From: Monocercomonoides exilis
Lineage: Eukaryota > Preaxostyla > Oxymonadida > Polymastigidae
Direction of reading: 5' to 3'
Assembly: GCA_001643675.2 (NCBI GenBank)
Contig: LSRY02000010.1
Coordinates: forward strand, 1,621,001-1,685,000
DNA: 64,000 bases
Positions 51,722 through 63,152 of this stretch are shown in pieces. Below the pieces are notes generated by a model, which was not told where the DNA came from, made no database searches, and worked only from the letters and a program-made list of their open reading frames with translations. Within the stretch, counting starts at the first letter, position 1, and every line of letters begins with the position of its first letter. Position numbers and translations under genes: made by a program.

Positions 51722-53377
51722 ATGTTTAGCAAAAAGGAAAATAAAATATTTGCAACGAATCCAAAGAACGACGACAATGGAATTACAGAGGCAATGCGTT
51801 GGATCTTGGAGAAAAAAACAGAGCCACCAGAATGGATGAGACATAATGTTTCATTTGCCGATAAGAATGGAAGAACAATGGCCATGTTGTGGATTCAGTT
51901 TGTTCAAACAGAACCACCAGTGTGGATGAGGCACGATGTTACACTTGCTGATAAAAAAGGAAACACAATGGCAATGATATGGATATTATCTGTCAAGACA
52001 GAACCACCAGAATGGATGAGGCACGACATTACGCTTGGTGATAAGGATGGAAACACAATGGCCATGTTATGGATTGAAAATGTGAAGACGGAACCACCAG
52101 AATGGATGAGGCATGATGTTTCTCTTACTGATGACAATGGAAGAACAATGGCTATGCATTGGATTAGAAATGTCAAGACTGAACCGCCAGAATGGATGAG
52201 GCACGAAAAAATAATTGAAGATAAGGAAGGAAATTCAATGGCAATGCTGTGGATTGAGCATGTGAAGACGGAACCACCAGAATGGATGAGGCATGATGTT
52301 TCTCTTACTGATGACAATGGAAGAACAATGGCTATGCACTGGATAAGAATTGTGAAGACAGAACCACCAGAATGGATGAGACACGATATAACACTTACAG
52401 ATAAAGAAGGAATGACAATGGCAATGCTGTGGATTGAGCATGTGAAGACAGAACCACCAATGTGGATGAGACACAATATAACACTTGCAGATAAAGAAGG
52501 AAGAACAATGGCCATGCATTGGATTGAACACGTTAAAAAAGACCCACCAGAATGGATGACTTCTGAAAGTGCAGCAGCTGATAGAGATGGAAGAACAATG
52601 GCCATGTTGTGGATTTTGTTTGTAAAGACAGAGCCTCCAGAACAGATGAGACATAATATCACGCTTGCCGATAGAAGAGGAATGACAATGGCCATGTGGT
52701 GGATAAGAATTGTGAAGACAGAACCACCAGAATGGATGAGACACGATATAACACTTACAGATAAAGAAGGAAGAACAATGGCAATGCTGTGGATTGAGCA
52801 TGTGAAGACGGAACCACCAGAATGGATGAGACACGGTGTTTCTCTTGCTGACAAGGACGGTAAAACAATGGCGATGCACTGGATACAGCATGTCCAGTCA
52901 GAACCTCCTCAGTGGATGAGACACGATATTAAGCTTAGAACCAATGACGGATGGACAATGGCCATGTTGTGGATAAGAAACATCAAAACAGAGCCACCAG
53001 AATGGATGAGGCATGATATTGAATTTGGCAACAGTTACGGATTGACCATGGCCATGCTTTGGATAGCGAATGTTGAGGCAGAACCACCAGAATTGATGAG
53101 ACATGACAGCATGATTGCTGACAAGGATGGAAATACGATGGCCATGTATTGGATTATTTGCAAGAAAACTGACCCACCAGAATGGATGAGACATGATATT
53201 GAATTTGCCGATAAGAATGGAAGAACGATGGCTATGCACTGGATAAGAATTGTGAAGACAGAACCACCAATGTGGATGAGACACGAAAAAATAATTAAAG
53301 ATAAGGAAGGAAATACAATGGCCGATTATTGGAGAAAGCACGTTGGAACTGAACCGCCAGAGTGGATGAAAAATTGA
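51722..53377 (+). CDS. protein of seventeen 30-aa repeats (ankyrin-like EPPEWMRHD family)
   Basis: 551 residues in one exon, TGA stop. After about 25 leader residues come 17 repeats of 30 residues plus a partial last one. The consensus is EPPEWMRHD followed by about five variable residues, then D-x-x-G-x-T-M-A-M-x-W-I and V-K-T. The D..G.T.A..... core with a fixed helix-like spacer resembles divergent ankyrin-like repeats (as in protist proteins with TVAMLLA and PPxEW), with Trp replacing usual Leu/Ala positions; this is inference. Neighbouring repeats are nearly identical at the DNA level (for example 52090-52145 and 52270-52325), so the array expanded recently or is homogenised. Positions 10-16 of each unit vary most, as expected for a binding surface. 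No signal peptide is seen. Confidence 0.85.
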   Translation: MFSKKENKIFATNPKNDDNGITEAMRWILEKKTEPPEWMRHNVSFADKNGRTMAMLWIQFVQTEPPVWMRHDVTLADKKGNTMAMIWILSVKTEPPEWMRHDITLGDKDGNTMAMLWIENVKTEPPEWMRHDVSLTDDNGRTMAMHWIRNVKTEPPEWMRHEKIIEDKEGNSMAMLWIEHVKTEPPEWMRHDVSLTDDNGRTMAMHWIRIVKTEPPEWMRHDITLTDKEGMTMAMLWIEHVKTEPPMWMRHNITLADKEGRTMAMHWIEHVKKDPPEWMTSESAAADRDGRTMAMLWILFVKTEPPEQMRHNITLADRRGMTMAMWWIRIVKTEPPEWMRHDITLTDKEGRTMAMLWIEHVKTEPPEWMRHGVSLADKDGKTMAMHWIQHVQSEPPQWMRHDIKLRTNDGWTMAMLWIRNIKTEPPEWMRHDIEFGNSYGLTMAMLWIANVEAEPPELMRHDSMIADKDGNTMAMYWIICKKTDPPEWMRHDIEFADKNGRTMAMHWIRIVKTEPPMWMRHEKIIKDKEGNTMADYWRKHVGTEPPEWMKN

Positions 53378-54213
53378 TTTTTTCATTCAAACATTTGTGA
53401 GAGGATGCAGAAAGCTTTATCTATATTTCATTTCAATAAGCAGGTATGCGATTAACAAGGTGACAACCACAAGATTAAACAAAAATCAAAACTTTTGGAA
53501 GACTTTCTTCTTTGTGGATATTTTTGCCCTTCGTTTTCAATTGTTTTTAATATCAAATTCAAATGAGATGATGCATTCCTTTCTATATTTTACAAAAATA
53601 AAATGAAATAAAAATGAAAACAAAAAAAAATTTTTTTTAATAATAATTTTCCATGGAAAAATAAGGAAAAACATGAGAATAATCCACATTCAAAAAAATT
53701 CATCATTTCATAATTAATTACTCATTTCATCATGAATCAAAAATATGGATCATATAATCTTTTACAAAAAGAATGGTGCCATTTTTGGTTGATTTGTTAT
53801 AAAGATTTATTTGATGAAAAAAAAAAGGTCTTCTTTCGCTTCTCCTTTAATTTCAAGTCCAATTGAAATTAGCGTTAAATACTCATAGAGTTTCAAATTT
53901 CTTAAGAATAATTTCGGTTTCTTTTTTAGCCAAGCAAAAATAAGCATAAACTTGAAACGAGAAGGTCATCACATAATAATTTGCATCACAATTTTTCTGA
54001 AAATTCAATTTTTTTTTTCAAAGTTTCTTTGACCTCATTTGTTATAAATTGTTTCTTTCATTTCAATTTCATCTAAAATTTAAAAATCATAGCAAGAGAA
54101 AACACCAGTTTTGTTTTATTGATTTACAAATAAAAGAAAAATTTATACATTTTGACAGTTTTTGCGAAAAATAAAAACATTTTTCTTTTTTCAGAAAAAG
54201 TGAAATAAATTTA
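53378..54213. other. convergent spacer
   Basis: 836 bp of AT-rich DNA between the repeat-protein gene and the FAM161-like gene. No other feature is seen. Confidence 0.55.
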
Positions 54214-57200
54214 TTAGAATAATTGATCCCCTTCGTCTGCTTCATCACTTTCAAAATTCACCATTTCAGCTTGAATATCATCGTCTTCCACCTCATAATT
54301 GTTTTGTTCATCCTCCGATATAAGCTCATGTTCTTCCATTTTTTCGTTATTTTCGATGAAATTCTGTTCACTTTTGTCTGCCTGGTCAGCTGCATTATCT
54401 TCCTTTTCATTATTATCATTTGCTTCTTCTCCATTCTCATCAAAAACAAGTTCGCCATAATCAGCTTCATAAGTATCGTCATTGTCAAAGTGCATTGCAT
54501 CGTCTTGGTTTTCAAACTGATTGCCATTTGCTTCGTCTGCTTCACCAACTTCTTCAGCTTCTCCAGTTTCTCCAGCAATTCCATACTCATCAGCTGTGTC
54601 TTTCATTTCAAAATTATCTTCTGCGGCTACATTTTCATCGACTTCAATTTTGAATTCTTGCGCTTCACCTGAAGTAGATTCCATTCCTAAATTTTCCTCT
54701 TTCTCAAACTTTGCATTTTCATCTTCGATTTCTGCGGATTGAGCTTCATTGCTTGTGCCCTCTTCATCTGCAACTTCATTTTCTGCTTCATGTTCAGAAT
54801 ATTGCTCATTTCCCTCTAATTTTTCATCGTCCTCTGCAACTTCCGCTTCTTTTTCAGATGGCTCTTCAAAAGGCTCAGAATATTCGTTATTCCCTTCGTC
54901 TTCTTCGTTTTCATTGTCAGCTTGAACTTTGTCGTCGGTTTCATCTTCTTTTTCTTCCTGATCAAATCCTTCTTCTTCGTATTCTTCTTCTTTTTCTTCT
55001 TTTTCTTCTTCATGAGCAAACTCTTCGGTTTCTAAATCTGCTTTGTCATTTGCATCGGTCTGTTGAGGAATATCTTCATTCAAACTCAAATTCTCATTTT
55101 CTTCATTCCCCCTTTCACTTTCTTCTTTCGTAATTTCTTCATCTTCTTGTTCGGGTTGATGTTCAGAAGAAAATTCGCTTTCACTTTCTGCGGCATTCGC
55201 TTTCTCTTCCTCAAACGGTTCGGCATCTCCTTCACTTCCTTGTACTTCTGCTTCAGCTTCAGCTTCGGCTTCGGCTTCATTTTCATCTCCCTGAGAATTG
55301 GATAATTCGCCTAAATATTCTTGTTCCTCATCTTCTCCTTTCTCATTCTCTTCTTCCTCTTTGACTTTGCCTTCATGTGTTTCATCTTCAAATATTCCTG
55401 TTTGCTTTGAAGGTAAAAATGACTCGTTTGTCTCTTCTTCTTTTTCTCTTCCTTCAGAAGAATTCTGCGACTGTGCATGAGATTTCCCCTGTTTCTTTGA
55501 AATCTTCTCAAATTCTTTCTGATTCCGATTGCTTCGCCTTGCAAAAGAAACCGAATCTGCTGCAATAACATCTGTTTCCATGAGAATGTCCAGCTGCTTT
55601 TTGGCTTCGGCTGCTTTTCTTTCTTGCATCCTTCTCATTTCGAGCACTTCATCTGCATCTTGCTCGTTTTGTCGCCTCCTCTTTTGATTTTCGTTGTCTG
55701 AAGGATACTTTTGGCTGTCTTTACGATAACCTCTTCCACTGTTTCTGTCTCTTTTTCCTTCTTCTCTCTTGATCTTCGTTGCTGCTGGAGTCATCTGCGT
55801 TCCGTGTGTAGCAGTATTTCTGCGATGTTTCCGATTTGCATTTTCTCCATCTGCTCCATCTCTGTATCCTTCAATCGATTCGATATTCGCTTCATCGCTC
55901 CCTTCGTTCTCATACTCGTCATCATCTTCGTCTTCTATCTCCCAAATGTCTTCATGTTCAGATGAGCTGTCATACCCTGCTGGATCAACATCAAGTTCTT
56001 CGTCTATTTCTCCCTCGTCATCATCATCAACATCGCCATCACGCCGCGACAAATATCTTTCATTCCCCATTCGCTTCCGGTCTCCTCGTGTGTAATACTC
56101 CGGACTCTGCTTTCCCCTCCTTCCTTTTTCCTCTTCTTCTTCTCCTTCTTCTTCCCAAGCTTCTCTTCCCGGTGCTTCTCTGCTTCTTCTCCATTCTTGT
56201 TCAGGCGATACTTTTTGATCTGTTGCATATCCACTCCCACTTTGGGACTTTTTCGCCTTGTTTGCAAATTCTGGTGTCTGTGTTGACGTCCGTCTGCGTA
56301 TGCTCTGCTGGGAAGTTGTTGGACGATCAGCTAAATCAGCATTGGCTGCGCGCTTGCGATGAAGATTTCCCTCAGATTTGGCGCTTGCTGGCTGCCTCTG
56401 CCTCTGCCTCATCCTCTCTTCTTCTCTCAAGCGACTAATCCGATCCATTTTCTTCCTTTCTGCTTCTTTCTTCTCTTTTTCTCTTTTCCGCATGCGCTGA
56501 ATTTTCTCCAATTCCCTGAACCTTCGCCTCTCTTCCTCAGAAATATACTCCTTCCGCTCCAAAATCATCTTCCGCTTCTCCAAATCAACATCAACATGCT
56601 CAAACAAATACGGCCGGCCGCGCGCATTCTGCTCAATTTCCTTCAGCTTCTCCTTCGTCATCTGCTCTTGCTGGCTCCTCTTTTCTTTCGACTGTGCGAT
56701 TTTCCTCTCTCTCTGCTCTTCCAGCTCTTTCTTCCGACTTATCAGCTTGTCCTTGATCGCATTCTTCGCCATCTCCAATCGCCTTTGCCTCTCTTCTTCC
56801 TCTCGCCTCTCTCGCTCTTCTTTCTCCTTCCTCCTTTTCAAAAGCTCCGACGTCACTTTCTCTCGCTGCTTCTGCGCATACGTCTTCTTCTGCTCCGCTT
56901 GCTGCGGCTTTTCTGGCGGTTTGTATTCGCTTGCTCTCCTCCTCTCTCTTTCTTCTTTCTCCCTTTGCATTCTTCTCCTCTCCTCTTCCTCTTCTTTCTC
57001 TCTTTGCCTCGCCTCGATTTCAGCCGTGTGGAAGTGGAACGGCTGAGGCGTAGTCTCCTTGTGGTGCTGCTTCAGATCCTCCAGCCGCTCCATAAACTTG
57101 TTCGCAAGTGCAACATGATCAGGCACGACTCGGTTGATCTTCGGTTTAAACGTGTGGCTGGGTGTTAGCCCACTCCGCTTCTCATATTCCTTTTTCTGCT

Positions 57201-59035
57201 GCCGCTGCACCGCGCCGTGTGTGCGCTCCCACTCCTCCATCCGCGGCGGCAGGGCAGACTCCTTCAGCAGGTCGTGTTTTTCCATCGGCCTCAGCTTCTC
57301 TCGTGCACTCTGCAGCTCCTTCTCTTTCGTCGTGTGCCCAAACACCACGTTGTATGGCCCGTCCTTCCTTCCTGTCGACAATGTGCGTGTGGAGATGTCC
57401 TTTTCTGTGCCTTGCTTCCGCACTATCTTTGGCTCTGCTTTGCGGATTTGCTCAAGTTCTTCCTTTTTGATTTGCTCGGCTTTGCGCCTCTGTGTGTTGA
57501 AAGCAAAGCGTTTATAAGACAGAAAAAAAAAAAAAGAGAGAGAGAGAGAAGAAGAAGAAGAAATTGTTTAAAAATATAATAATGAATAACATTCGTAATA
57601 AAAGGTTGAAAAAAACAGTTAATGTTTTGAACAAAAGATAATTGTATATCAAAAAATAACAAACCCACAACTCTCTTTCTTTCAGATCTCTCTCATAAAA
57701 AGTGAAAGGCTTAGTTGCCTTCTGCAGCTGTTCTTTGCTTGTCGCCTTGATTTCTTCTCTTCTTTTTCTCTGCTCTTCCTCCATTTTGCTCCACAGCATT
57801 TCAGACGTGGATGCAGGCACCTCTCTTGCCTTGAACGGCCTAAATCTCCTCCCCCACGCCTCCTCAAGCTCCTTCTCCTCTTCGTCTTCTCTACTACTCC
57901 TTCTGCCCCGCTTCCCACTTCCAGTTGTGTTGCTCATCGATTTCAGCGTATTGCCCTTCAGACGCTCCTTCGCCTCTCTCAACTGGTCTTCTTTGACTGT
58001 TTTCCCAAACACAATCCGATACGGACTTCCAGATGGATCTCTTCTAGTCCTTCCATTTTCTGCCTCTTCAGAGGTCGCGTCTGTCTTTGCGCTAAATAGC
58101 TCGTCTGCTATTGGAGGCGCTTTCCGAATGCCACCTTGTCCAACGATCGGATCGTCCTCGTATTCTTTGTTCACTCTCTCCTTTCGGGCAGCTTCTGTGT
58201 GCTCTTTCAGAGCTTCTTTCGTCTTCAGCCAGGCATCTATCTCGGCCATTGCCCGCGCAGGAGGCTTAGCAGAAGCAGAGGTAGTGTAGCGTCGAGTTAT
58301 TACACCAAACGCAGGAGTTGTTGAAGTGAAAGAAGAGTGACGTGATGATGTGGAATTTGAAAGAGAATAGGATGAGTTAACTTGATGTGGAGGTGAATGA
58401 GAAGAAAAGGTGGATGACTGCAGATGGCTTGATAATGTAGCTGAAGTACGATCATGAAAATTGTGTGGGCTATTGTCCTTAAATAGTGGATAATCTTCTT
58501 CGTCTTCATTATTATTCGAATCCATTGACACCTCCGATCGAGGTGTATCTAACTTATCTGCTTCATCATCTTGCTTGGTTGTCTTAACTTTTCGTTCATC
58601 ATCGCTTTCTGAATCAAATAAAGGTATTCTTTTTTGGGGATGCGACTTTTCTTCTAATGAACTTTGACGATACTTTCCCTTTCGATCAGAAAAGTTCAAA
58701 CTTTGTTGATTGGAAGAAGACGATGACATTTTCCTTATCATTTGAAAAGTTTTTTCCTTTGTTGGAAATGTTTGAGGATCAATAATGTCGGGTTCAAATT
58801 TTATTGTTTTTACACGAATTCCAGGTTGCGAGTCACTTTCCACATCAATTGTTTGATTTGATGGCATGCCTTTAATTTTATTATACAATTCTTCGGATGC
58901 TGCAAGATTTGCTTTCTGCTGCTGCTTTAATGTTTCGAGAATACGTAATTTTTCCTCAAATTGTCTTCCAGTAAAAAAATCTGGTGTTGGAGCCGATGGC
59001 ATAGTTTCTAAAGGAAGTTGGGGAAACTGTTCCAT
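54214..59035 (-). CDS. FAM161: FAM161-like ciliary/centriolar protein
   Basis: Two exons, 59035-57665 and 57489-54214, joined exactly through donor GTTTGT; 1,548 residues. FAM161 proteins bind microtubules in the inner scaffold of centrioles and cilia. Exon 1 carries the domain start: FRPFKAREVPASTSEMLWSK, with the following EEEQRKRREEIKATSKEQL and TKPFTFYERD block, matching the family's RxxPVPASV and KPFKF segments. Exon 2 has PPRMEEWE, then TFKPKINRVVPDHVALANKF, TPQPFHFHTAEIEARQ, a long Arg/Glu coiled coil, and NARGRPYLFEHVDVDLEKRK (cf. KKRPLLFE). A short motif SPYRIVFGKTVKEDQLREAK in exon 1 recurs as GPYNVVFGHTTKEKELQSAR in exon 2, an internal repeat. The last 550 residues are an Asp/Glu-rich tail absent from animal FAM161. 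Confidence 0.85.
57490..57664 (-). other. intron of the FAM161-like gene
   Basis: 175 nt, donor GTTTGT at 57664, acceptor ACACAG before 57489. It contains a (CTT)n/(CT)n pyrimidine run at about 57536-57562. Confidence 0.85.
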
Positions 59036-60200
59036 TCAAAAAAATAAAAATTTCCTTTAAAGCTTTCAAAATCAAAATTTAAGATAATAAATAAAATAAT
59101 GTTTTGGCACAAAGATCAATTTTTATGCATGATGCATTCTCTTAGTCGGCTTTGTATTGTTATTGTCTCTCTTCTCAATATTGGAAATTTTTATCAATAA
59201 AGAATGCTTTCTTGTTGACATTAATTTTTCTTGAAAACGCACATTCATCAGAACTGAAAATGTATTGTTCACGAATGACTGAGTTGTTCATCTTTAATTC
59301 ATTATTAATTAATCAAAAAAAGACATCTCATATTATTGATAATAGAGCATTTGACAGAGAAAATTTATTTGGTGAATAAAGGTCAGAATTCCCAAATGCA
59401 ATAGATGATTGAAGAAATGAAAGATTTTGAACATGAAATCAAAAAGAAAATTGAATCAGAGAGACAAATATCCAAATAAGAATGAAGGGAATGAAATGGG
59501 TTTGAAGGAAAATTTGATGATTTTCGTTAATCAGATTTTTGAAAGCACAGAATAATCATTCTGTTATTAATTTGTATTATTCTTTGTTGAGCAAAAGAAT
59601 CCACAAAATGATTATGGATGAAGAGAGAGAAAAGAAATAAGAACAAAAAGCTTCTAATTGATCTTATGGATGCTATGTTTTGATTTTCAACTGTTATTCT
59701 TCAGAATTGAGAAAAATATGCATGAACTGAATTATGAAAATTTCTTTGAACAAAGAGAAAGAGAGAACTCACAAGCATATGGAAGTTGTGCAATTGGCTT
59801 TTTGTTGTTTCAATTACATTATGATTTGCATTTTTCAGCTGTTTTTTTGATTTATCAAGTTTTTTTATGAATAAAATCGTTTATTGGAGAACGTTATTCG
59901 AATGAGACTCCGGAAGTTATCAAATACCATTAAGTACATGGCATTTTCACTCAATTTGCATATCCATCAATTTTGCTATTCTTGTTCCGAAGGTTTGATG
60001 ATGACAGAAGTGTGGAAGTAGTTGTATATAAGTTAAATTTTGTGAAAGAAGCAACAAGAGAATTGGAATGAATGACAAAATATGTTGAAAGGAAGTATAA
60101 AAAGAAATGAAAGAAAAGTTCATTATCAAAAGAAGTTAAAGGTAAAATATTTCTTTTCACTTTTTTCCAGATTGTAATTTAGAAAATAAATTTCAGAGTT
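59036..60200. other. intergenic, no confident gene
   Basis: AT-rich upstream region of the FAM161-like gene. Only short, low-quality frames are present (for example 59411-59479). Confidence 0.5.
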
Positions 60201-60234
60201 TGTGAACAAATATCAAACATTTTAATTAATGTGA

Positions 60235-60454
60235 GAGAAAAGCTTGGAGAGATGTAATTGAAAATGTCTTTTTTGTCCAAAATTTGAAACAACATTTTGA
60301 AAGTGTTTGCTCATTAATGACAGATTTGAGCCTGACGAGCTTTTTGAGAGAATATGATGATGATCGCGCAAAAATTAACTTTTTTCTGAATGATTACTTT
60401 CCTGCAATTTTCTTTCAAATATTTGAAAAAAAAAAAGAAGGGAGAAAAATGATT
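60235..60454 (+). CDS. 3' exon of an unrecognised gene, interrupted by the transposon
   Basis: A coding-like frame (CERKAWRDVIENVFFVQNLK, then LTSFLREYDDDRAKINFFLN and DYFPAIFFQIFEKKKEGRK) runs into the target duplication of the Merlin element. If the element and one target copy are removed, the frame ends after two more codons at TAA. The upstream exons are not found. It may be a dead fragment. No family is recognised. Confidence 0.4.
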
Positions 60455-61411
60455 GGCATATGGTACTTATACGCCACCTTGCCAAATTAAAGATAAACTT
60501 CAGATCATTTGTTTAAAGCACATTTGAAAAGATAATTCAATCGTTAATTAGTGGTAAAATCAGATTTTATTGAAAAAAAAATTGATCAACCCAAAAAAAA
60601 ATTCAAAATATTTGAGCACAAAATTGTCGGTTTTTTTATTGATGAGTAATATATAATACCAAAAACATTAACGAATGTTAAACATTTAATCATTTGATGG
60701 AGGAAAAGCATTTGTTTACCCTGTGGCAAACAGATCTGCTTCAGTATTAATTCTATTAATAAAAAAAATATATTCGTTCCGGAACAGAAATTCACTCTGA
60801 TCAATGGAAAGCTTATTCTTCTTTAAGTGAGAATGGATTCACACACAAGACTGTCAATCATTCCGATCATTTTGTAGGTTTTTTTTTTCCTTTTTTTATT
60901 GTCTTTTTTCATGAAATGTTATTTTTCATTTATTCAGATCCAATCACAGGCGCTTGCACAAATCATATCGAAGCGTTGTGGGGTGCACTTCGAAAGTTCC
61001 TGCCTTCACATGGAGTAAGACAAAATAGAATGCAAGAATATATCCATTCATTTTTGTTTTTCTGAAATCGAAAAGTTGATTTTTCCATTTTTGTGTCGAA
61101 TGTTTTGAAATTCAGTGATGAAGAATACAAAGCTCTTGTGGATGAAGCTTTTGGTGCAGAAGAAGAGGAAGAAGAAGCTGAAGCAGAAATGCTTCACGAA
61201 GAAGAATCTTCAGAATCCGATTATGAACTTGAAACAGATACATCATCAGAGGGGGCTGGGGATGGGGCTGATGCATCTGAATGGGAGGCTGATAAATATT
61301 TACCGATTTTTTCACATAACATCCATCTAAATTTTTTAAAACAACATGCTCTCTTTGATTATTTCTTTGTTTAATAAAGATTTGTGAGGTGGCTTATAAG
61401 TACCATTTGCC
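60455..61411 (+). mobile_element. Merlin-type (IS1595/IS1016-related) DNA transposon, decayed
   Basis: 957 bp bounded by imperfect terminal inverted repeats: the left end begins GGCATATGGTACTTATACGC and the inverse of the right end begins GGCAAATGGTACTTATAAGC. It is flanked by a perfect 8-bp target duplication AAATGATT (60447-60454 and 61412-61419). Eight- to nine-bp duplications, short repeats and the encoded DDE transposase fit the Merlin superfamily. Confidence 0.88.
60600..61374 (+). pseudogene. Merlin transposase pseudogene (ISXO2-like DDE domain)
   Basis: The translated pieces follow the family in order. The first Asp lies in FFIDE at 60635-60646 and is followed by a TAA. In another frame is GGKAFVYPVANRSASVLILL (60685-60745). 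After a shift in an A8 run (60751-60758) comes SGTEIHSDQWKAYSSLSENG with FTHKTVNHSDHFV, which holds the second Asp. Across a 60-nt intron (60878-60937, donor GTTTTT) comes DPITGACTNHIEALWGALRK with the catalytic Glu, then FLPSHG. A second probable intron leads to DEEYKALVDEAFG and an acidic tail ending at 61374. Two frameshifts and one stop make this copy inactive. The N-terminal third is missing or unreadable. Confidence 0.85.
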
Positions 61412-61419
61412 AAATGATT

Positions 61420-61798
61420 GAAAAATAATCATTTAACAAGAAAATTAAAAATGAAAAAAGAGATTCAGTTTTTGAGGAAAACTATCAGTGAATATGTCGT
61501 TCATTTATCCAAACATTCATTGGAAAGGAAGATGACAACATTATTTATGGTAGAAGCAAACTATTGTTCTTTGCTACAATTATTTTAATTTTTATAACAA
61601 AGTGGATAAAAACGTTGAAAAAATAATGAATGAATACTGTCTTGATTTTTGAAACACATCACCTTCAGTTTGTTTTTTAAATGTATTTCGTTCAATATTT
61701 CACTTTTTCAAATTTTGTTTTGAAATTTCTTTCCCATAATATAATTATATTTTGATTAAATAAAAATTTTTCTAAGTTAAAAAAGGAAAGATATTTAA
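61420..61798. other. spacer before NTMT1
   Basis: AT-rich 379 bp with the promoter of the methyltransferase gene. Nothing else is seen. Confidence 0.5.
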
Positions 61799-62910
61799 AT
61801 GGAAGATGATAAAGATATAAGAGATCAAGTTTTATCAACCGAACAAATGATTGAAGGAAATTCTGAATGGTACGAAAGAACAAAAGATTTTTGGATCAAA
61901 TCTCCTGCAACTGTAAGTGGTTTGATAAATATAATATAAAATATAGTTAATCATTTATATTTTTATTTTTAAAGGGATGCTCGGAGCACTCCCACACGTT
62001 GCTCCTCCGGATGAAAAAGGTATGCTCAAAATTTCAGAAAAACTTAACTCTGATTTTTTCTTTTCAGATTCATTGAATTATTTGAAGGGAATGTATAGAC
62101 ATCGAGCAACGCCCATGACAGGAACAATCGCTTTGGGTTTGTTGTTATTTTGAAAACTCTATGAATCGAATGTTTTTTCTTAAAGATATTGGAGCTGGAA
62201 TTGGGCGAGTGACAGAAAAAGTTCTTCTAAAATGCTTTACCAAAGTTGACATACACGATCAGAATCAAAATTTTTTGAACAAGGCATGGGGTAGATTAAG
62301 TTCATATGTAAAGTCTGGTCGACTCCGAAATAAATTTGCATCTCCTCTTCAAGATTTCACACCACCAGAAAAAGAGTACGATTTAATATGGATACAATGG
62401 GTTATTGGATACTTACCATCAATGGACTTGATACGATGCTTGAATAGGATGAAAGCTGCACTGAAACCTGGGAAAGGTGTAATTGTCATAAAAGAAAACT
62501 GCGCAAGAGATGAAGAGATAATTGACAATGATGATAATTATATCATAAGATCAGTTGAAAATTGGACAAAAATCTTTAATAAATCCGAATTGCATGTTGT
62601 TTCAGCTCGGAGAGACGAAAGCCTTCCAAAATCAATTATGCCAGTTTATTTTTTCCTTTTAAGTCCAAATGATGATTCTGTTGATGATGATGAGTCTGAA
62701 ATTCCAATGAAAGAGATGAAGAAATCAAAAGCTAAAATGCAAGAGTTAAAAATGCGAAAAGAAAAAAGTCAAACCAAAAAGGAAAGAAAAAGGAAATATG
62801 ATGATGATGAGAAATGCGAAGATGAAATCGAAGAAGATGAAGAAGATGAAGAAAACGAAGAGGAAGAGGAAGAGGAGGAAGTAAAAGTTGGACAAAAGAA
62901 AGACAAATAA
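61799..62910 (+). CDS. NTMT1: protein N-terminal methyltransferase NTMT1/METTL11A
   Basis: Four exons: 61799-61919, 61975-62019, 62068-62136, 62186-62910; 319 residues, TAA stop. NTMT1 methylates the alpha-amino group of X-Pro-Lys N-termini using S-adenosylmethionine (for example on RCC1 and ribosomal proteins). Landmarks: WYERTKDFWIKSPATVSGML (cf. YWKQIPPTVDGML), the SAM motif ALDIGAGIGRVTEKVLL, VDIHDQNQNFL, LQDFTPPEKEYDLIWIQWVI (peptide-binding DLIWIQWV), GVIVIKENCARDE, and LPKSIMPVYFFLL at the domain end. Joins are exact with donors GTTTGA, GTATGC and GTTTGT. The animal enzyme ends near residue 223; here about 80 Lys/Glu/Asp-rich residues follow. Confidence 0.96.
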
Positions 62911-63152
62911 CTCTTTAAAAAAATTTTTTTAAAAAAATTGACAAAGAATGAAGAATTGATAAGAAAATTCAAACCAATTAACTGGATTACTCTAAAAAGA
63001 TTTGAAAAGGTTATGCTTCTTCATGAAGTGTAAATAATACTAAGATGAATATTTCAAATGAAAATTTACCATTTTTTTTATAAAAATTTATTTAAACATG
63101 ATAATTTTTCGTGATATGATCCATAACCATTACTTAAATAAGACAAATAAAA
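62911..63152. other. short intergenic spacer
   Basis: 242 bp, AT-rich, between two tandem genes. No feature is seen. Confidence 0.5.

Noticed and set aside
51904-52891. Long minus-strand frames with regular repeats (SCLIHSGGSV type)
   Set aside because: These are the antisense reading of the 30-aa repeat array. The plus strand has the single full-length frame, an ATG and a complete repeat register.
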